From assembly GCA_902764705.1 (NCBI GenBank), contig CACWWZ010000001.1, positions 198,333 through 262,332 on the forward strand: a stretch of 64,000 nt of DNA, given 5' to 3'. Below are positions 45,034 through 53,782 of this stretch, in pieces (within the stretch, counting starts at the first letter, position 1; every line of letters begins with the position of its first letter). The translations under genes were made by a program, and so were the position numbers. The notes beneath the pieces were generated by a model, which had not been told where the DNA came from, searched no databases, and saw only the letters and a program-made list of their open reading frames with translations. This stretch comes from an uncultured Prevotellaceae bacterium. GTDB taxonomy: Bacteria; Bacteroidota; Bacteroidia; Bacteroidales; Bacteroidaceae.

Positions 45034-46740
45034 TTATTTCCCGAATAGCAATTTCCTGTCGCGCTCGATGGCGGGCTTGGCCCATGCGTCGGGTGTGAAT
45101 CGCCAGTTGTTGTGTGCCCGCGGGGTGATGGTGCCCTCGCGCTCTATCTTCTGCGTCAGGTAGTAACGCTGGTCGCGGTCGCTCATGTATTCGATGCGCT
45201 GGGGAATGGAGTCCCACGGGATGCCTGCTCCGCGCACCAGCAACTCGCCGCCGCCATTGCCGCGATAGCTGTTCATGACCACGCGGTACCATGCGTCCTC
45301 GCTAAACGGACGGCCGTCGCTGAACTGCAGGATTTGTACTTTCACTCCGTCGGGCTTGGTGACGTCGACGACATAGTCAATGCCTGCCGCCGAGTCGAAG
45401 TTGAACGTGAAGTTCTTGAATCCCTCGCGCTGGTTGTCGCCGGGGGCTTTCGGAGCCAGCAGCATGATATGGTCGTCGGGGTTCTTCATCGTGTTCACCC
45501 ACTGGTCGTACGACAGTTCCAGGTGCTGGCGGATTTCCTTGCCCGTCATGCGCAGCACGTAGATGCCGTTTTCGAAGCGGTAGAGCTTGAACATGTCGCT
45601 CATATAGACGGGACCGGCCTTGATGTCGGTGTCGAAGATCAGCGGGGCGGTGAACGACACATCGGCTTTTGTGTGCTCCAGCTGCAGGTCGTGGATGAAG
45701 TCCACGAAGGCTGCCGAACCGAAGAAGGCGTCGCGGGAATACATGGTTTCGCTGAACGTGCCGATCTTGCGCTCTACGAAGGCCTTGATGGCGTCTATCT
45801 GGGGCTGGAAGTGGCGCATGAAGTCCTCGTCGATGTCTTCTTTGGTCACGTCGATGAGTTCGCCTTTCTTGCTGACCACCTTGCCGTCGCTCACCTGGAT
45901 GGTGGCACAGGCTACCTTCTTGGCGTTACTGGCGGGGTCAAGGCATAGTGTGCCGTTGATGGCGACCTTACGCTCGGAGTGGTCGTGACCGAAGAAGATG
46001 ACGTCCAGGCCTTCCACCTGCTCGGCGACTTTCTTGGTGGCGTCCTCGTCGTAGCTGTCGGTGACGATGCCTCCGTCCCAGCCGCTGTGGAAGAGTCCGA
46101 TGACGACGTCGGCCTTCTCTTGTTTACGCAGGATTTTCACCCATTTGCGGGCGCATGATACCATCTCTTCGAAGCGCATGCCCGACCACAGGTTCTGGTG
46201 CAGCCAGTTGGGAATGGCGGGTGTCAGCATGCCGAGGATGGCGATGCGCACGCCCTCGCGCTCCAGCATCAGGTAGGGCTCTACGTAGGGCTTGCCGCTT
46301 TTCAGGTCGATGATGTTCGCACCGAGGGTAGGGCAGTCCAGCTCCTTGATCCACTTGTCGTACACCTTGTGGCCGACCTCGACGTCGTGGTTGCCGAAGG
46401 TCTGGGCGTCGTACTTCAGGTAGTTTACCACCTCGGCAGCGATGTTGGGCTTGTCGGTGGCCACGAAGTTGGTGTAGTAGCAGGTGGGCTGACCCTGCAG
46501 GATGTCGCCGTTCTCAAGGAGAATCAGCCGGTCGCCCATCTCCTTGCGCTGGCGCTTGATGTAACTGCTCACGCGGGCCATCGTGCCAGACATGGGACAG
46601 CGTTCGGTGAAGTCGTAGGGAAAGAATGCTCCGTGGACGTCGGACGTCTCCACGATGCGCAGCGTGACGCTCTTCGAGGGCTTTGCCATCAGGGTGGTCA
46701 AGCTCATAAATCCGAGTATAAATACAAATATCTTTTTCAT
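45034..46740 (-). CDS. Secreted 5'-nucleotidase / 2',3'-cyclic phosphodiesterase
   Basis: A 568-aa periplasmic metallophosphoesterase. After a signal peptide (MKKIFVFILGFMSLTTLMA) come IVETSDVHGAFFP, ENGDILQGQPTCY, FGNHDVEVG and FGHDHSE, the dinuclear metal-site motifs, then the C-terminal substrate domain with NSYRGNGGGELL. The start is fixed at 46740 by the signal peptide. The -7 element ends just 4 nt upstream, so the mRNA is probably leaderless. Confidence 0.92.
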   Translation of the reverse strand: MKKIFVFILGFMSLTTLMAKPSKSVTLRIVETSDVHGAFFPYDFTERCPMSGTMARVSSYIKRQRKEMGDRLILLENGDILQGQPTCYYTNFVATDKPNIAAEVVNYLKYDAQTFGNHDVEVGHKVYDKWIKELDCPTLGANIIDLKSGKPYVEPYLMLEREGVRIAILGMLTPAIPNWLHQNLWSGMRFEEMVSCARKWVKILRKQEKADVVIGLFHSGWDGGIVTDSYDEDATKKVAEQVEGLDVIFFGHDHSERKVAINGTLCLDPASNAKKVACATIQVSDGKVVSKKGELIDVTKEDIDEDFMRHFQPQIDAIKAFVERKIGTFSETMYSRDAFFGSAAFVDFIHDLQLEHTKADVSFTAPLIFDTDIKAGPVYMSDMFKLYRFENGIYVLRMTGKEIRQHLELSYDQWVNTMKNPDDHIMLLAPKAPGDNQREGFKNFTFNFDSAAGIDYVVDVTKPDGVKVQILQFSDGRPFSEDAWYRVVMNSYRGNGGGELLVRGAGIPWDSIPQRIEYMSDRDQRYYLTQKIEREGTITPRAHNNWRFTPDAWAKPAIERDRKLLFGK

Positions 46741-46744
46741 ACTG

Positions 46745-46776
46745 CAAAGGTACAAATTTTATTTGTAACCACCAAA
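46745..46776 (-). promoter_or_regulatory. Promoter of the 5'-nucleotidase operon
   Basis: Minus strand: TTTGG (46772-46776), exactly 19 nt, TACCTTTG (46745-46752), then CAGT and the ATG. Consensus match with almost no leader. Confidence 0.85.
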
Positions 46777-46794
46777 TTTTTGTGTGTTAAATTT

Positions 46795-46954
46795 AGGTGT
46801 CATTGGTGTCATAGGTGTCATAGGTGTCATTAAGGGTTTTGATTAATTGTGGCAAATTTGTATCATAATAATAACAAATATATATATTTGTTATTATTAT
46901 GAATATTTCCTCCCACGAAATTGCTTAATGACACCTATGACATATGTGACACAT
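46795..46954. repeat. 40-bp perfect palindrome flanked by inverted nonamer arrays
   Basis: Left: four nonamers (AGGTGTCAT type) at 46795-46830. Centre: a perfect 40-bp palindrome, 46863-46902, with all-A/T core apart from a few C/G pairs. Right: three nonamers (ATGACACCT, ATGACATAT, GTGACACAT) at 46928-46954. The flanks hold a 19-bp perfect inverted repeat (46816-46834 with 46924-46942). No protein-coding frame is seen. It lies in the 424-bp gap between kdsB and the nucleotidase gene. Confidence 0.95.
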
Positions 46955-47164
46955 TTGGTAAGTATTGTTGTCTTTTTTGCGGATTGAAAATTTTATACAT
47001 TTGCATAATTATAGAAGATAACGGATATGGCGCGCAGGGCGGAAAAATGTTTGTTTTAGGCCTAAGAAAATTTGCGCCCTAACTAGAGCGCTAAAAATAG
47101 TGTTCAAAAATGAGAAAATCGGCACTCGTTGAATAATAGTAGAATGCTATAAATATTTACAAAA
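46955..47164. other. Non-coding stretch between palindrome and kdsB
   Basis: It holds a TACATTTG box (46996-47003) without a matching -33 element, a possible 10-codon frame starting at 47026 (MARRAEKCLF) and a possible 6-bp stem (AGGGCG at 47036-47041 with CGCCCT at 47075-47080). I see no convincing gene. Confidence 0.35.
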
Positions 47165-47908
47165 TCAGAAATTTTCTTTCAGGAATTCCTCGGCTCGTTG
47201 GAGGTCTTCGGGGGTGTCAATGCCGACCGTTTCGACGTCGGTGATGCCCACGCGGATGCGAAAACCGTTCTCCAACCAGCGTAATTGTTCCAGACTTTCG
47301 GCAATTTCGAGGGGTGATTGGGGGAGTCTTGTGACCTCGCGGAGTACCTCGCGGCGGTATGCATAGAGTCCCAAGTGCTTCAAAAACGGATGTTTTTCGA
47401 GCCAGACGGCCTGTTCCTGACCACGCACGAAGGGGATGACGGAACGGCTGAAATAGAGTGCAAAACCCTGCAGATCGGTGACGATTTTCGGAGAGTTAGG
47501 GTTCAGTGCGGCGTCAATAGTATCGAATCGCTTACCGAGTGTACCTATCTGAGTCTCAGTGATTTCAAACAGTTGCATTAGAGTTTCTATTTGTGACTTC
47601 TGAATGAACGGCTCGTCACCCTGAATATTGATAATCACATCGGCGTCGGTGCCGATTTTTTCAGCAGCTTCCTCAATGCGGTCCGTACCGCTTTTGTGGT
47701 CGGCACGCGTCATGACCGCACGACCGCCAAACGCCTCGACGGCATTGAAAATTCGCTCGTCGTCGGTAGCCACATAAGCCTCTTCGAGCACGGAAGAAGC
47801 CTGTTCGTACACTCGCTGGATGACGGTCTTGCCGCCCAGGACGGCCAGCGGTTTGCCTGGAAAGCGCGTCGAAGAATAGCGCGCAGGGATAATGCCAATA
47901 AACTTCAT
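47165..47908 (-). CDS. kdsB: CMP-KDO synthetase (3-deoxy-manno-octulosonate cytidylyltransferase)
   Basis: A 247-aa nucleotidyltransferase. Seen are IGIIPARYSSTRFPGKPLA, YVATDDERI, VMTRADHKSGTDRI, INIQGDEPFI and the C-terminal VGIDTPEDLQRAEEFL. It activates KDO as CMP-KDO for the inner core of lipopolysaccharide. It is transcribed alone. Confidence 0.96.
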   Translation of the reverse strand: MKFIGIIPARYSSTRFPGKPLAVLGGKTVIQRVYEQASSVLEEAYVATDDERIFNAVEAFGGRAVMTRADHKSGTDRIEEAAEKIGTDADVIINIQGDEPFIQKSQIETLMQLFEITETQIGTLGKRFDTIDAALNPNSPKIVTDLQGFALYFSRSVIPFVRGQEQAVWLEKHPFLKHLGLYAYRREVLREVTRLPQSPLEIAESLEQLRWLENGFRIRVGITDVETVGIDTPEDLQRAEEFLKENF

Positions 47909-47935
47909 GTCGCAAATAAATACTTAAAACGCTGG

Positions 47936-47943
47936 CAAAATTA
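47936..47943 (-). promoter_or_regulatory. -7 element before kdsB
   Basis: The minus strand reads TAATTTTG, 27 bp ahead of the ATG. No TTTGG at ideal spacing. Confidence 0.5.
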
Positions 47944-47982
47944 CAAAATAAAATCAAAAAACGGATAAGTTTCCGCAAAATA

Positions 47983-48014
47983 TTTGGTGGTCTCGAAAAA
48001 ATTACGTACCTTTG
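47983..48014 (+). promoter_or_regulatory. Promoter of the MORN-repeat gene
   Basis: TTTGG (47983-47987), exactly 19 nt, TACCTTTG (48007-48014). The ATG chosen is 27 nt downstream. Confidence 0.88.
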
Positions 48015-48041
48015 TGAAGTTTTTTAATGTACACGCATATT

Positions 48042-49163
48042 ATGACAACACTAAGATATATCATCATCACGATAATGGCAATGGGCGCTGTGGCGGTCTC
48101 TGCGCAGAGAATCACCCTGGGCTCGTGTAAAATGAAAGACGGCGGCAGCTATCAGGGCGAGATGCAGGCCGGAAAACCCCATGGAAAGGGCCGTACGACG
48201 TGGAAAGACGGTGACGTCTTCGAGGGCGAATACGTCAAGGGCAAGCGTCAGGGCTTCGGTACCTACACCTTTGCCGACGGCGAGAAATACGAGGGCGAAT
48301 GGATGCAGGACCATCAGCACGGCAAGGGTACATACTACTATGCCAACAATAACAGGTATGAAGGCCTGTGGTATCGCGACGACCGCGAGGGGCACGGCGT
48401 GATGTACTATTTCAACGGCGACAAGTATGACGGCAACTGGAAAGCCGACATGCGTCACGGGCAGGGCCGCTATACGTTCAAGGCAGGTGCCTATTACGAC
48501 GGTGAATGGCGTCAGGACAAGAAAAGTGGGCGAGGGCGCTTCGACTGGGGCGACGGTTCGGCGCATGAAGGCCAGTGGCTGAACGACCACCAGAACGGCA
48601 AGGGCACCTACAAGTATGCCAATGGCGACGTCTATATCGGCATGTTCGTAAACGATATCCAGCACGGCAAAGGCATCTACAAGTTCCAGAATGGCGACAT
48701 TTATGAGGGCGACTACGTAGAGGGTTCGCGCACCGGTCAGGGCGTGTTCCGCTATGCCAACGGCGACAAATATACCGGCCAGTTCCTGAATGGCGACAAG
48801 TCGGGACAGGGCATGCTCGTGTGGAAGAACGGTGACACCTATCAGGGCGAATGGAAGCTCGACAAGCCCAACGGTCGCGGCAAGCTGACCACGAAGGCTG
48901 GCGACGTCTTTGAAGGACAGTTCAAGGACGGCAAGATTCACGGCGAGGGCATTGCCCGATATGCCGACGGCTCGAAGTTCAAGGGCCATTTCAGGGCTGG
49001 CAAGCGCAACGGTCCGGCCATCGAGGAAGACAAGGAAGGCAAACGCTTTGAGGGTACCTATGTCGACGACAAGCGCGACGGTGCTTTCATCGAGAAAGAC
49101 CGCAACGGCAATGTCGTTGCACGCGGTACTTACGTTCGTGGCCGCAGACAGCTGGAAAGGTAA
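48042..49163 (+). CDS. Exported MORN-repeat protein
   Basis: A 373-aa protein with a signal peptide (MTTLRYIIITIMAMGAVAVS) followed by about a dozen MORN repeats of 22-23 residues with the pattern Y-x-G-x-W/F-x-x-G-x-x-H/N-G-x-G. MORN repeats make flat beta-hairpin ribbons that bind lipid or protein. Start taken at 48042; an in-frame ATG at 48027 adds five residues but leaves little room for a ribosome-binding site. YhcH and glgB follow within 35 bp, so it may begin a three-gene operon. Confidence 0.88.
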   Translation: MTTLRYIIITIMAMGAVAVSAQRITLGSCKMKDGGSYQGEMQAGKPHGKGRTTWKDGDVFEGEYVKGKRQGFGTYTFADGEKYEGEWMQDHQHGKGTYYYANNNRYEGLWYRDDREGHGVMYYFNGDKYDGNWKADMRHGQGRYTFKAGAYYDGEWRQDKKSGRGRFDWGDGSAHEGQWLNDHQNGKGTYKYANGDVYIGMFVNDIQHGKGIYKFQNGDIYEGDYVEGSRTGQGVFRYANGDKYTGQFLNGDKSGQGMLVWKNGDTYQGEWKLDKPNGRGKLTTKAGDVFEGQFKDGKIHGEGIARYADGSKFKGHFRAGKRNGPAIEEDKEGKRFEGTYVDDKRDGAFIEKDRNGNVVARGTYVRGRRQLER

Positions 49164-49195
49164 AGAGTGTTCAACTACTTAAAAATAAGACAGTT

Positions 49196-49642
49196 ATGAT
49201 TATCGACAAGATTGAGAACCTGAAGAATTACGCATCAGTGAACCCCCTGTTTCCGAAGGTGGTGGAATTTATCGAGCAGAACGATCTCGACAAGCTGGAA
49301 CTTGGTAAGCACGAGATTGTAGGCAAAGACCTCTTTGTCAACATCCAGATGGCCAAGGGCCGTTCCCCTGAGGAGGCCGTCATCGAGACCCACGACAAGA
49401 TGATTGACATCCAGATTCCGCTGTCTGGCGAAGAAACTTTCGGTTATACGCAGCGCGACCTGCTCCCCAAGGCAGAATACAATGCCGAGAAGGACATCAC
49501 GAAGATTCCCGACCTGGCAGCCGACAGCTACATCACCTGTCAGCCAGGCATGATGGCCATCTTCTTCCCACACGACGGTCACGCCCCTTGCATCGCCGGT
49601 GTTCCCGAAATCAAGAAAGCAATTTTCAAAGTTAAAGCATAA
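49196..49642 (+). CDS. YhcH/YjgK/YiaL family protein
   Basis: A 148-aa cupin-like DUF386 protein. Seen are VEFIEQNDLDKLELGKHEI, ETHDKMIDIQIPLSGEE with the metal-binding His and Glu, and MAIFFPHDGHAPCIA with further His ligands. Relatives occur with sialic acid and beta-galactoside catabolism; the enzyme activity is not settled. The stop codon lies in a heptamer array. Confidence 0.9.
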   Translation: MIIDKIENLKNYASVNPLFPKVVEFIEQNDLDKLELGKHEIVGKDLFVNIQMAKGRSPEEAVIETHDKMIDIQIPLSGEETFGYTQRDLLPKAEYNAEKDITKIPDLAADSYITCQPGMMAIFFPHDGHAPCIAGVPEIKKAIFKVKA

Positions 49643-49654
49643 AGCATAAAACAT
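49634..49654. repeat. Heptamer array over the yhcH-like stop codon
   Basis: Three 7-nt units: AAAGCAT, AAAGCAT, AAAACAT. The TAA stop (49640-49642) is formed at the junction of the first two. Confidence 0.75.
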
Positions 49655-49660
49655 AAGTCT

Positions 49661-51769
49661 ATGGCAACAACAAAGAAAACTACGGCCACGAAGAAAGTGG
49701 CTGCAAAGAAGGCCGCTCCGAAGAAGGCTGCCCCGAAGAAGGTCAAGAAGGTTGAAGAGCCGCAGCACATCGGACTAGTGCGCGACGACTCATGGCTCGA
49801 ACCCTTTGAGCAGGCTATCCGCGGCCGCCACGACCACGCACTGTGGAAAATCGGTCAGCTGACGAAGAACGGCAAGAAGAAACTGTCGGACTTTGCCAGC
49901 GGTCATTTGTATTTCGGACTTCACAAGCTCGCCAAGGGCTGGGTGTTCCGTGAGTGGGCGCCCAACGCTACGGAGATTTACCTCATCGGCGACTTCAACG
50001 ACTGGCAGGAGAGCGACAAGTACAAGTGCAAGCGCATTGAGGGCACGGGCAACTGGGAACTGAAACTCTCGGAAAAAGCCCTGAAACACGGCCAGCTCTA
50101 CAAGATGAAGGTGAAGTGGAATGGGGGAGAAGGCGAGCGTATTCCCGCCTGGTGCCGTCGAGTCGTTCAGGACGACCAGACGAAGATTTTCTCTGCGCAG
50201 GTGTGGAACCCCGAGAAGCCTTACGAGTGGAAGAAGAAGTCCTTCAAGCCCAACAAGGCTCCCCTGTTGATCTACGAATGTCACGTAGGTATGAGTCAGG
50301 ATGCCGAGAAGGTGGGAACCTATAAGGAATTCACGGAAAACGTTCTTCCGCGAGTCAAGAAGGACGGCTACAATGCCATTCAGGTGATGGCCATTCAGGA
50401 GCATCCCTATTACGGCTCCTTCGGCTATCACGTATCGTCGTTCTTCGCTCCCTCCAGCCGCTTTGGCACCCCCGAGGATCTGAAGGAGATGATCGATACC
50501 GCCCACAAGATGGGCATCGCCGTCATCATGGATATCGTACATTCGCACGCTGTGAAGAACGAGGTCGAGGGCTTGGGCAATCTCGCTGGCGACCCCAACC
50601 AGTTCTTCTATGAGGGCGACCGCCACGAACATCCAGCTTGGGATTCCCTCTGCTTTGATTATGGTAAGGATGATGTGCTCCACTTCCTGCTCTCAAACTG
50701 TAAGTACTGGCTCGAGGAGTTTCACTTCGACGGTTTCCGCTTCGACGGCGTGACGTCGATGCTGTACTATTCGCACGGACTGGGCGAGGCCTTCGGAGGC
50801 TATGGCGACTACTTCAACGGTCACGAGGACGACAATGCCATCTGCTACCTGACGTTGGCCAACTGTCTGATTCACGAGGTGAATCCACAGGCTATCACCA
50901 TTGCCGAGGAGGTGTCGGGTATGCCCGGACTGGCTGCTAAGTTCGAGGATGGCGGCTACGGTTTCGACTACCGCATGGCGATGAACATTCCCGACTACTG
51001 GATCAAGACCATCAAGGAGGTGCGCGATGAGGATATCAACGTCTGCAGCATCTTCTGGGAAGTGAAAAACCGTCGTCCTGACGAGAAAACCATCTCGTAC
51101 TGCGAGTCGCACGACCAGGCGCTGGTGGGCGACAAGACCATCATCTTCCGACTCATCGACGCCGACATGTACTGGCACTTCGCCAAGAAGGACGTCAACG
51201 ACCTCGCACAGCGTGGTATCGCCCTGCACAAGATGATCCGCCTGGTGACGGCAGGTGCCATCAACGGCGGTTATCTGAACTTCATGGGCAACGAGTTCGG
51301 TCATCCCGAGTGGATTGACTTCCCGCGCGAGGGTAACGGCTGGTCGTACAAATATGCACGTCGTCAGTGGAACCTCGTGGATAACAAGGACTTATGCTAC
51401 CATTGGCTCGGCGATTTCGACCGAAAGATGCTCGAGGTTATCAAGTCGCAGAAGAACTTCCAGGCTACGCCCGTCACCGAAATCTGGCACGACGACGGCG
51501 ACCAGGTGCTGTGTTACATGCGTGGCGACCTCGTCTTCGTGTTCAACTTCTCGCCGACACGTTCGTATACCGACTACGGATTCCTTGTACCGACAGGCTC
51601 TTACGAGGTGGTGCTGAACACCGATGCCAAGGAGTTCGGTGGCAACGGGTTCGCTGACGACAGCGTGACGCACATCACCAACTATGACCCGTTGTACGTT
51701 CAGGACCGCAAGGAGTGGCTCAAACTCTATATTCCTGCACGCTCGGCAGTCGTCCTGAAGAAGCAGTAG
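49661..51769 (+). CDS. glgB: 1,4-alpha-glucan branching enzyme (GH13_8, eukaryote-like) with Lys/Ala tail
   Basis: A 702-aa branching enzyme. Residues 1-30 are a Lys/Ala/Thr/Pro-rich tail of the histone-H1-like kind (KKVAAKKAAPKKAAPKK). The CBM48 domain follows (VFREWAPNATEIYLIGDFND), then the GH13 barrel with HSHAVKN, the nucleophile Asp in FDGFRFDGVTS, the acid Glu in IAEEVSGMPG and SHDQALVGDK. It makes alpha-1,6 branches in glycogen. The overall type (GHPEWIDFPREGNGWSYKYA) is that of eukaryotes and Bacteroidetes. A terminator follows. Confidence 0.95.
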   Translation: MATTKKTTATKKVAAKKAAPKKAAPKKVKKVEEPQHIGLVRDDSWLEPFEQAIRGRHDHALWKIGQLTKNGKKKLSDFASGHLYFGLHKLAKGWVFREWAPNATEIYLIGDFNDWQESDKYKCKRIEGTGNWELKLSEKALKHGQLYKMKVKWNGGEGERIPAWCRRVVQDDQTKIFSAQVWNPEKPYEWKKKSFKPNKAPLLIYECHVGMSQDAEKVGTYKEFTENVLPRVKKDGYNAIQVMAIQEHPYYGSFGYHVSSFFAPSSRFGTPEDLKEMIDTAHKMGIAVIMDIVHSHAVKNEVEGLGNLAGDPNQFFYEGDRHEHPAWDSLCFDYGKDDVLHFLLSNCKYWLEEFHFDGFRFDGVTSMLYYSHGLGEAFGGYGDYFNGHEDDNAICYLTLANCLIHEVNPQAITIAEEVSGMPGLAAKFEDGGYGFDYRMAMNIPDYWIKTIKEVRDEDINVCSIFWEVKNRRPDEKTISYCESHDQALVGDKTIIFRLIDADMYWHFAKKDVNDLAQRGIALHKMIRLVTAGAINGGYLNFMGNEFGHPEWIDFPREGNGWSYKYARRQWNLVDNKDLCYHWLGDFDRKMLEVIKSQKNFQATPVTEIWHDDGDQVLCYMRGDLVFVFNFSPTRSYTDYGFLVPTGSYEVVLNTDAKEFGGNGFADDSVTHITNYDPLYVQDRKEWLKLYIPARSAVVLKKQ

Positions 51770-51822
51770 TCTTTTCTGCCACGAATTTGACGAAATAAAC
51801 AATTGTTATATTCGATAATAAT

Positions 51823-51855
51823 CCATAGAACCCGCCGTTTTGGTGGGTTTTATGG
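51823..51855. terminator. Terminator after glgB
   Basis: A 14-bp stem with two wobble pairs (CCATAGAACCCGCC with GGTGGGTTTTATGG) around a short loop, followed by TATTTTTAT. Confidence 0.88.
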
Positions 51856-51928
51856 TATTTTTATACATATTTATAAGGAAAAATGATATTTTTTTTGCAA
51901 AAAGGTGTCCGTTTACAATAAAAATTAG

Positions 51929-51936
51929 TAATTTTG
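51929..51936 (+). promoter_or_regulatory. -7 element before dapA
   Basis: TAATTTTG followed by CACA, 29 nt ahead of the dapA ATG. No clear TTTGG. Confidence 0.55.
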
Positions 51937-51965
51937 CACACAAATAGTAAGAATTCTTATTTTTT

Positions 51966-52853
51966 ATGGTACGTAACATATTCAAAGGACTTGGCATCGC
52001 ACTGGTAACGCCCTTTAATGCGGACGGATCAGTGGACTACAAGTCGCTCATCCGATTGGTCGAATATCAGCTCGACAACGGAGCTGATTTCCTCTGCATT
52101 CTGGCTACAACGGGTGAGACACCCACGCTGACCACAGACGAGAAGCAACGCATCAAGGAAACAATAGTGAGTCTGGTCGGCGGTCGTATACCCATCCTGA
52201 TGGGATGTGGAGGCAATAACACCGCAGCTATTATAGAAGAGTTGCAAACGCGTGATTTTCAGGGTATTGACGGCATACTGAGCGTATGCCCCTATTACAA
52301 CAAACCTTCGCAGGAAGGACTCTACCAGCATTTCAAGGCCATTGCCAATGCCACGAAGCTGCCGGTAGTGCTTTATAATGTTCCCGGTCGTACAGGCGTC
52401 AACATGACGGCAGCCACAACGGTCCGTCTGGCCAATGATTGTAAGAACATCGTAGCCATCAAGGAGGCTTCAGGCAATCTGGAACAGGTCGATGAGATTA
52501 TCAAGAACAAGCCGAATACCTTCGACGTCATCAGCGGCGACGACGCACTGACATTCCCGATGGTGTCGTGTGGTGCGGTAGGTGTTATCAGTGTCATTGG
52601 TAACGCATTGCCCAAGGAGTTCTCGAAGATGATCCGTCTGCAAATGAGGGGTGAGTACGATGCTGCCCGTAAGATTCACCACCGCTTTATTGACCTCTTC
52701 TCGCTGCTCTTCGTCGACGGCAACCCCGCCGGCGTGAAGGCCATGCTCAGCGAGATGGGCTATATCGAGAACGTGCTGCGCCTGCCTTTGGTGCCTATGC
52801 GTGTCAACAATGTGCAGCGCATGAGTGAGATTTTAAAAGAACTGAAAATATAA
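51966..52853 (+). CDS. dapA: 4-hydroxy-tetrahydrodipicolinate synthase
   Basis: A 295-aa class I aldolase. Schiff-base Lys166 lies in NIVAIKEASG, Tyr137 in VVLYNVPGRTG, with Arg142 close by, and the TTGE substrate loop at 48-51. It condenses pyruvate and aspartate semialdehyde in lysine and peptidoglycan synthesis. The AraC gene follows after 37 bp, but functional linkage is not implied. Confidence 0.95.
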   Translation: MVRNIFKGLGIALVTPFNADGSVDYKSLIRLVEYQLDNGADFLCILATTGETPTLTTDEKQRIKETIVSLVGGRIPILMGCGGNNTAAIIEELQTRDFQGIDGILSVCPYYNKPSQEGLYQHFKAIANATKLPVVLYNVPGRTGVNMTAATTVRLANDCKNIVAIKEASGNLEQVDEIIKNKPNTFDVISGDDALTFPMVSCGAVGVISVIGNALPKEFSKMIRLQMRGEYDAARKIHHRFIDLFSLLFVDGNPAGVKAMLSEMGYIENVLRLPLVPMRVNNVQRMSEILKELKI

Positions 52854-52890
52854 TTCCGGGTAATCATAGTAATCCGAGTCTTCAGAACCT

Positions 52891-53775
52891 ATGGATGAGT
52901 CGAGAGTCATACGCGAAATCACCCCGCTGATGGGTAAGGATGCCCTCTATATTGCTGATCGCAGAAAGAAGGAGTTTACCTATCCCATTCACAACCACGA
53001 GGTCTTCGAGCTCAATTTCGTTGAGCATGCATCTGGTGTGCGCCGCATCGTGGGAGACTCCAACGAGGTCATCGGTGACTACGACCTCGTACTCATCACC
53101 AGTCCTGACCTGGAGCACGTCTGGGAACAGAATACCTGTGACAGCGATGATATCCGCGAAATCACGGTCCAGTTCTATTTGGACATGAGCGACGACGGAT
53201 TCCTGTCGCGCAATCCTTTCTACAGCCTGCGTAAGATGCTAAAGGAGGCCCGTAAGGGACTGGCTTTCCCGATGTCTGCCATCATGCGTGTCTACCAGCA
53301 GCTCGACACGCTGAGCTCGGTAAAGGACGGCTTCTATGCGGTCATCCAGTTTATGACCATTCTTTACGAGCTGTCGCACTGTAGCGGTGCCCGCACACTG
53401 GCCACATCGAGTTTCGCAAAGGTCGAGGTGGAGAGCGACTCGCGCCGTGTGCTGAAGGTGAAAAACTACATCGCCAAGAACTATATGGACGAAATCCGAC
53501 TGAACACGCTGGCCGATATTGCCGGTATGAGTCCGTCGGCATTCAGCCGTTTCTTTAAGCTCCATACGGGCCGTAACCTCAGTGAATACATCATTGAGAT
53601 GCGACTGGGGTATGCCAGCCGGATGCTCGTCGATACGGCGAAGAGTATTGCAGAAATCAGTTTCCAGAGCGGATTCAACAATCTGAGCAATTTCAACCGC
53701 ATCTTCAAAAAGAAGAAAGGCTGTTCGCCCTCAGAGTTCCGCGAGAACTATCATAAGACAAGAATCATAGTCTGA
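52891..53775 (+). CDS. AraC-family transcriptional regulator
   Basis: A 294-aa regulator. An N-terminal cupin-type sensing domain (FTYPIHNHEVFELNFVEH, then GDYDLVLITSPDLEHVW) is followed by two C-terminal helix-turn-helices (LNTLADIAGMSPSAFSRFFK and IAEISFQSGFNNLSNFNRIFK). Ligand unknown. It lies 7 bp ahead of the PP2C/TPR phosphatase gene and is likely to be in the same transcript, which ties a sensing regulator to the partner-switching module. Confidence 0.92.
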   Translation: MDESRVIREITPLMGKDALYIADRRKKEFTYPIHNHEVFELNFVEHASGVRRIVGDSNEVIGDYDLVLITSPDLEHVWEQNTCDSDDIREITVQFYLDMSDDGFLSRNPFYSLRKMLKEARKGLAFPMSAIMRVYQQLDTLSSVKDGFYAVIQFMTILYELSHCSGARTLATSSFAKVEVESDSRRVLKVKNYIAKNYMDEIRLNTLADIAGMSPSAFSRFFKLHTGRNLSEYIIEMRLGYASRMLVDTAKSIAEISFQSGFNNLSNFNRIFKKKKGCSPSEFRENYHKTRIIV

Positions 53776-53782
53776 GCAGCGT

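Noticed and set aside
45112-45948. 278-codon plus-strand open frame opposite the 5'-nucleotidase
   Set aside because: A shadow of a well-supported gene.
46795-46954. CRISPR array
   Set aside because: Units are 9 nt and directly adjacent, with no spacers of constant length, and no cas genes are near.
46996-47055. TACATTTG box with a 10-codon leader peptide and attenuator
   Set aside because: No -33 element at proper spacing, and no gene downstream on the same strand for an attenuator to control.
49790-50683. 297-codon minus-strand open frame opposite glgB
   Set aside because: It lies fully inside the branching enzyme's coding region.
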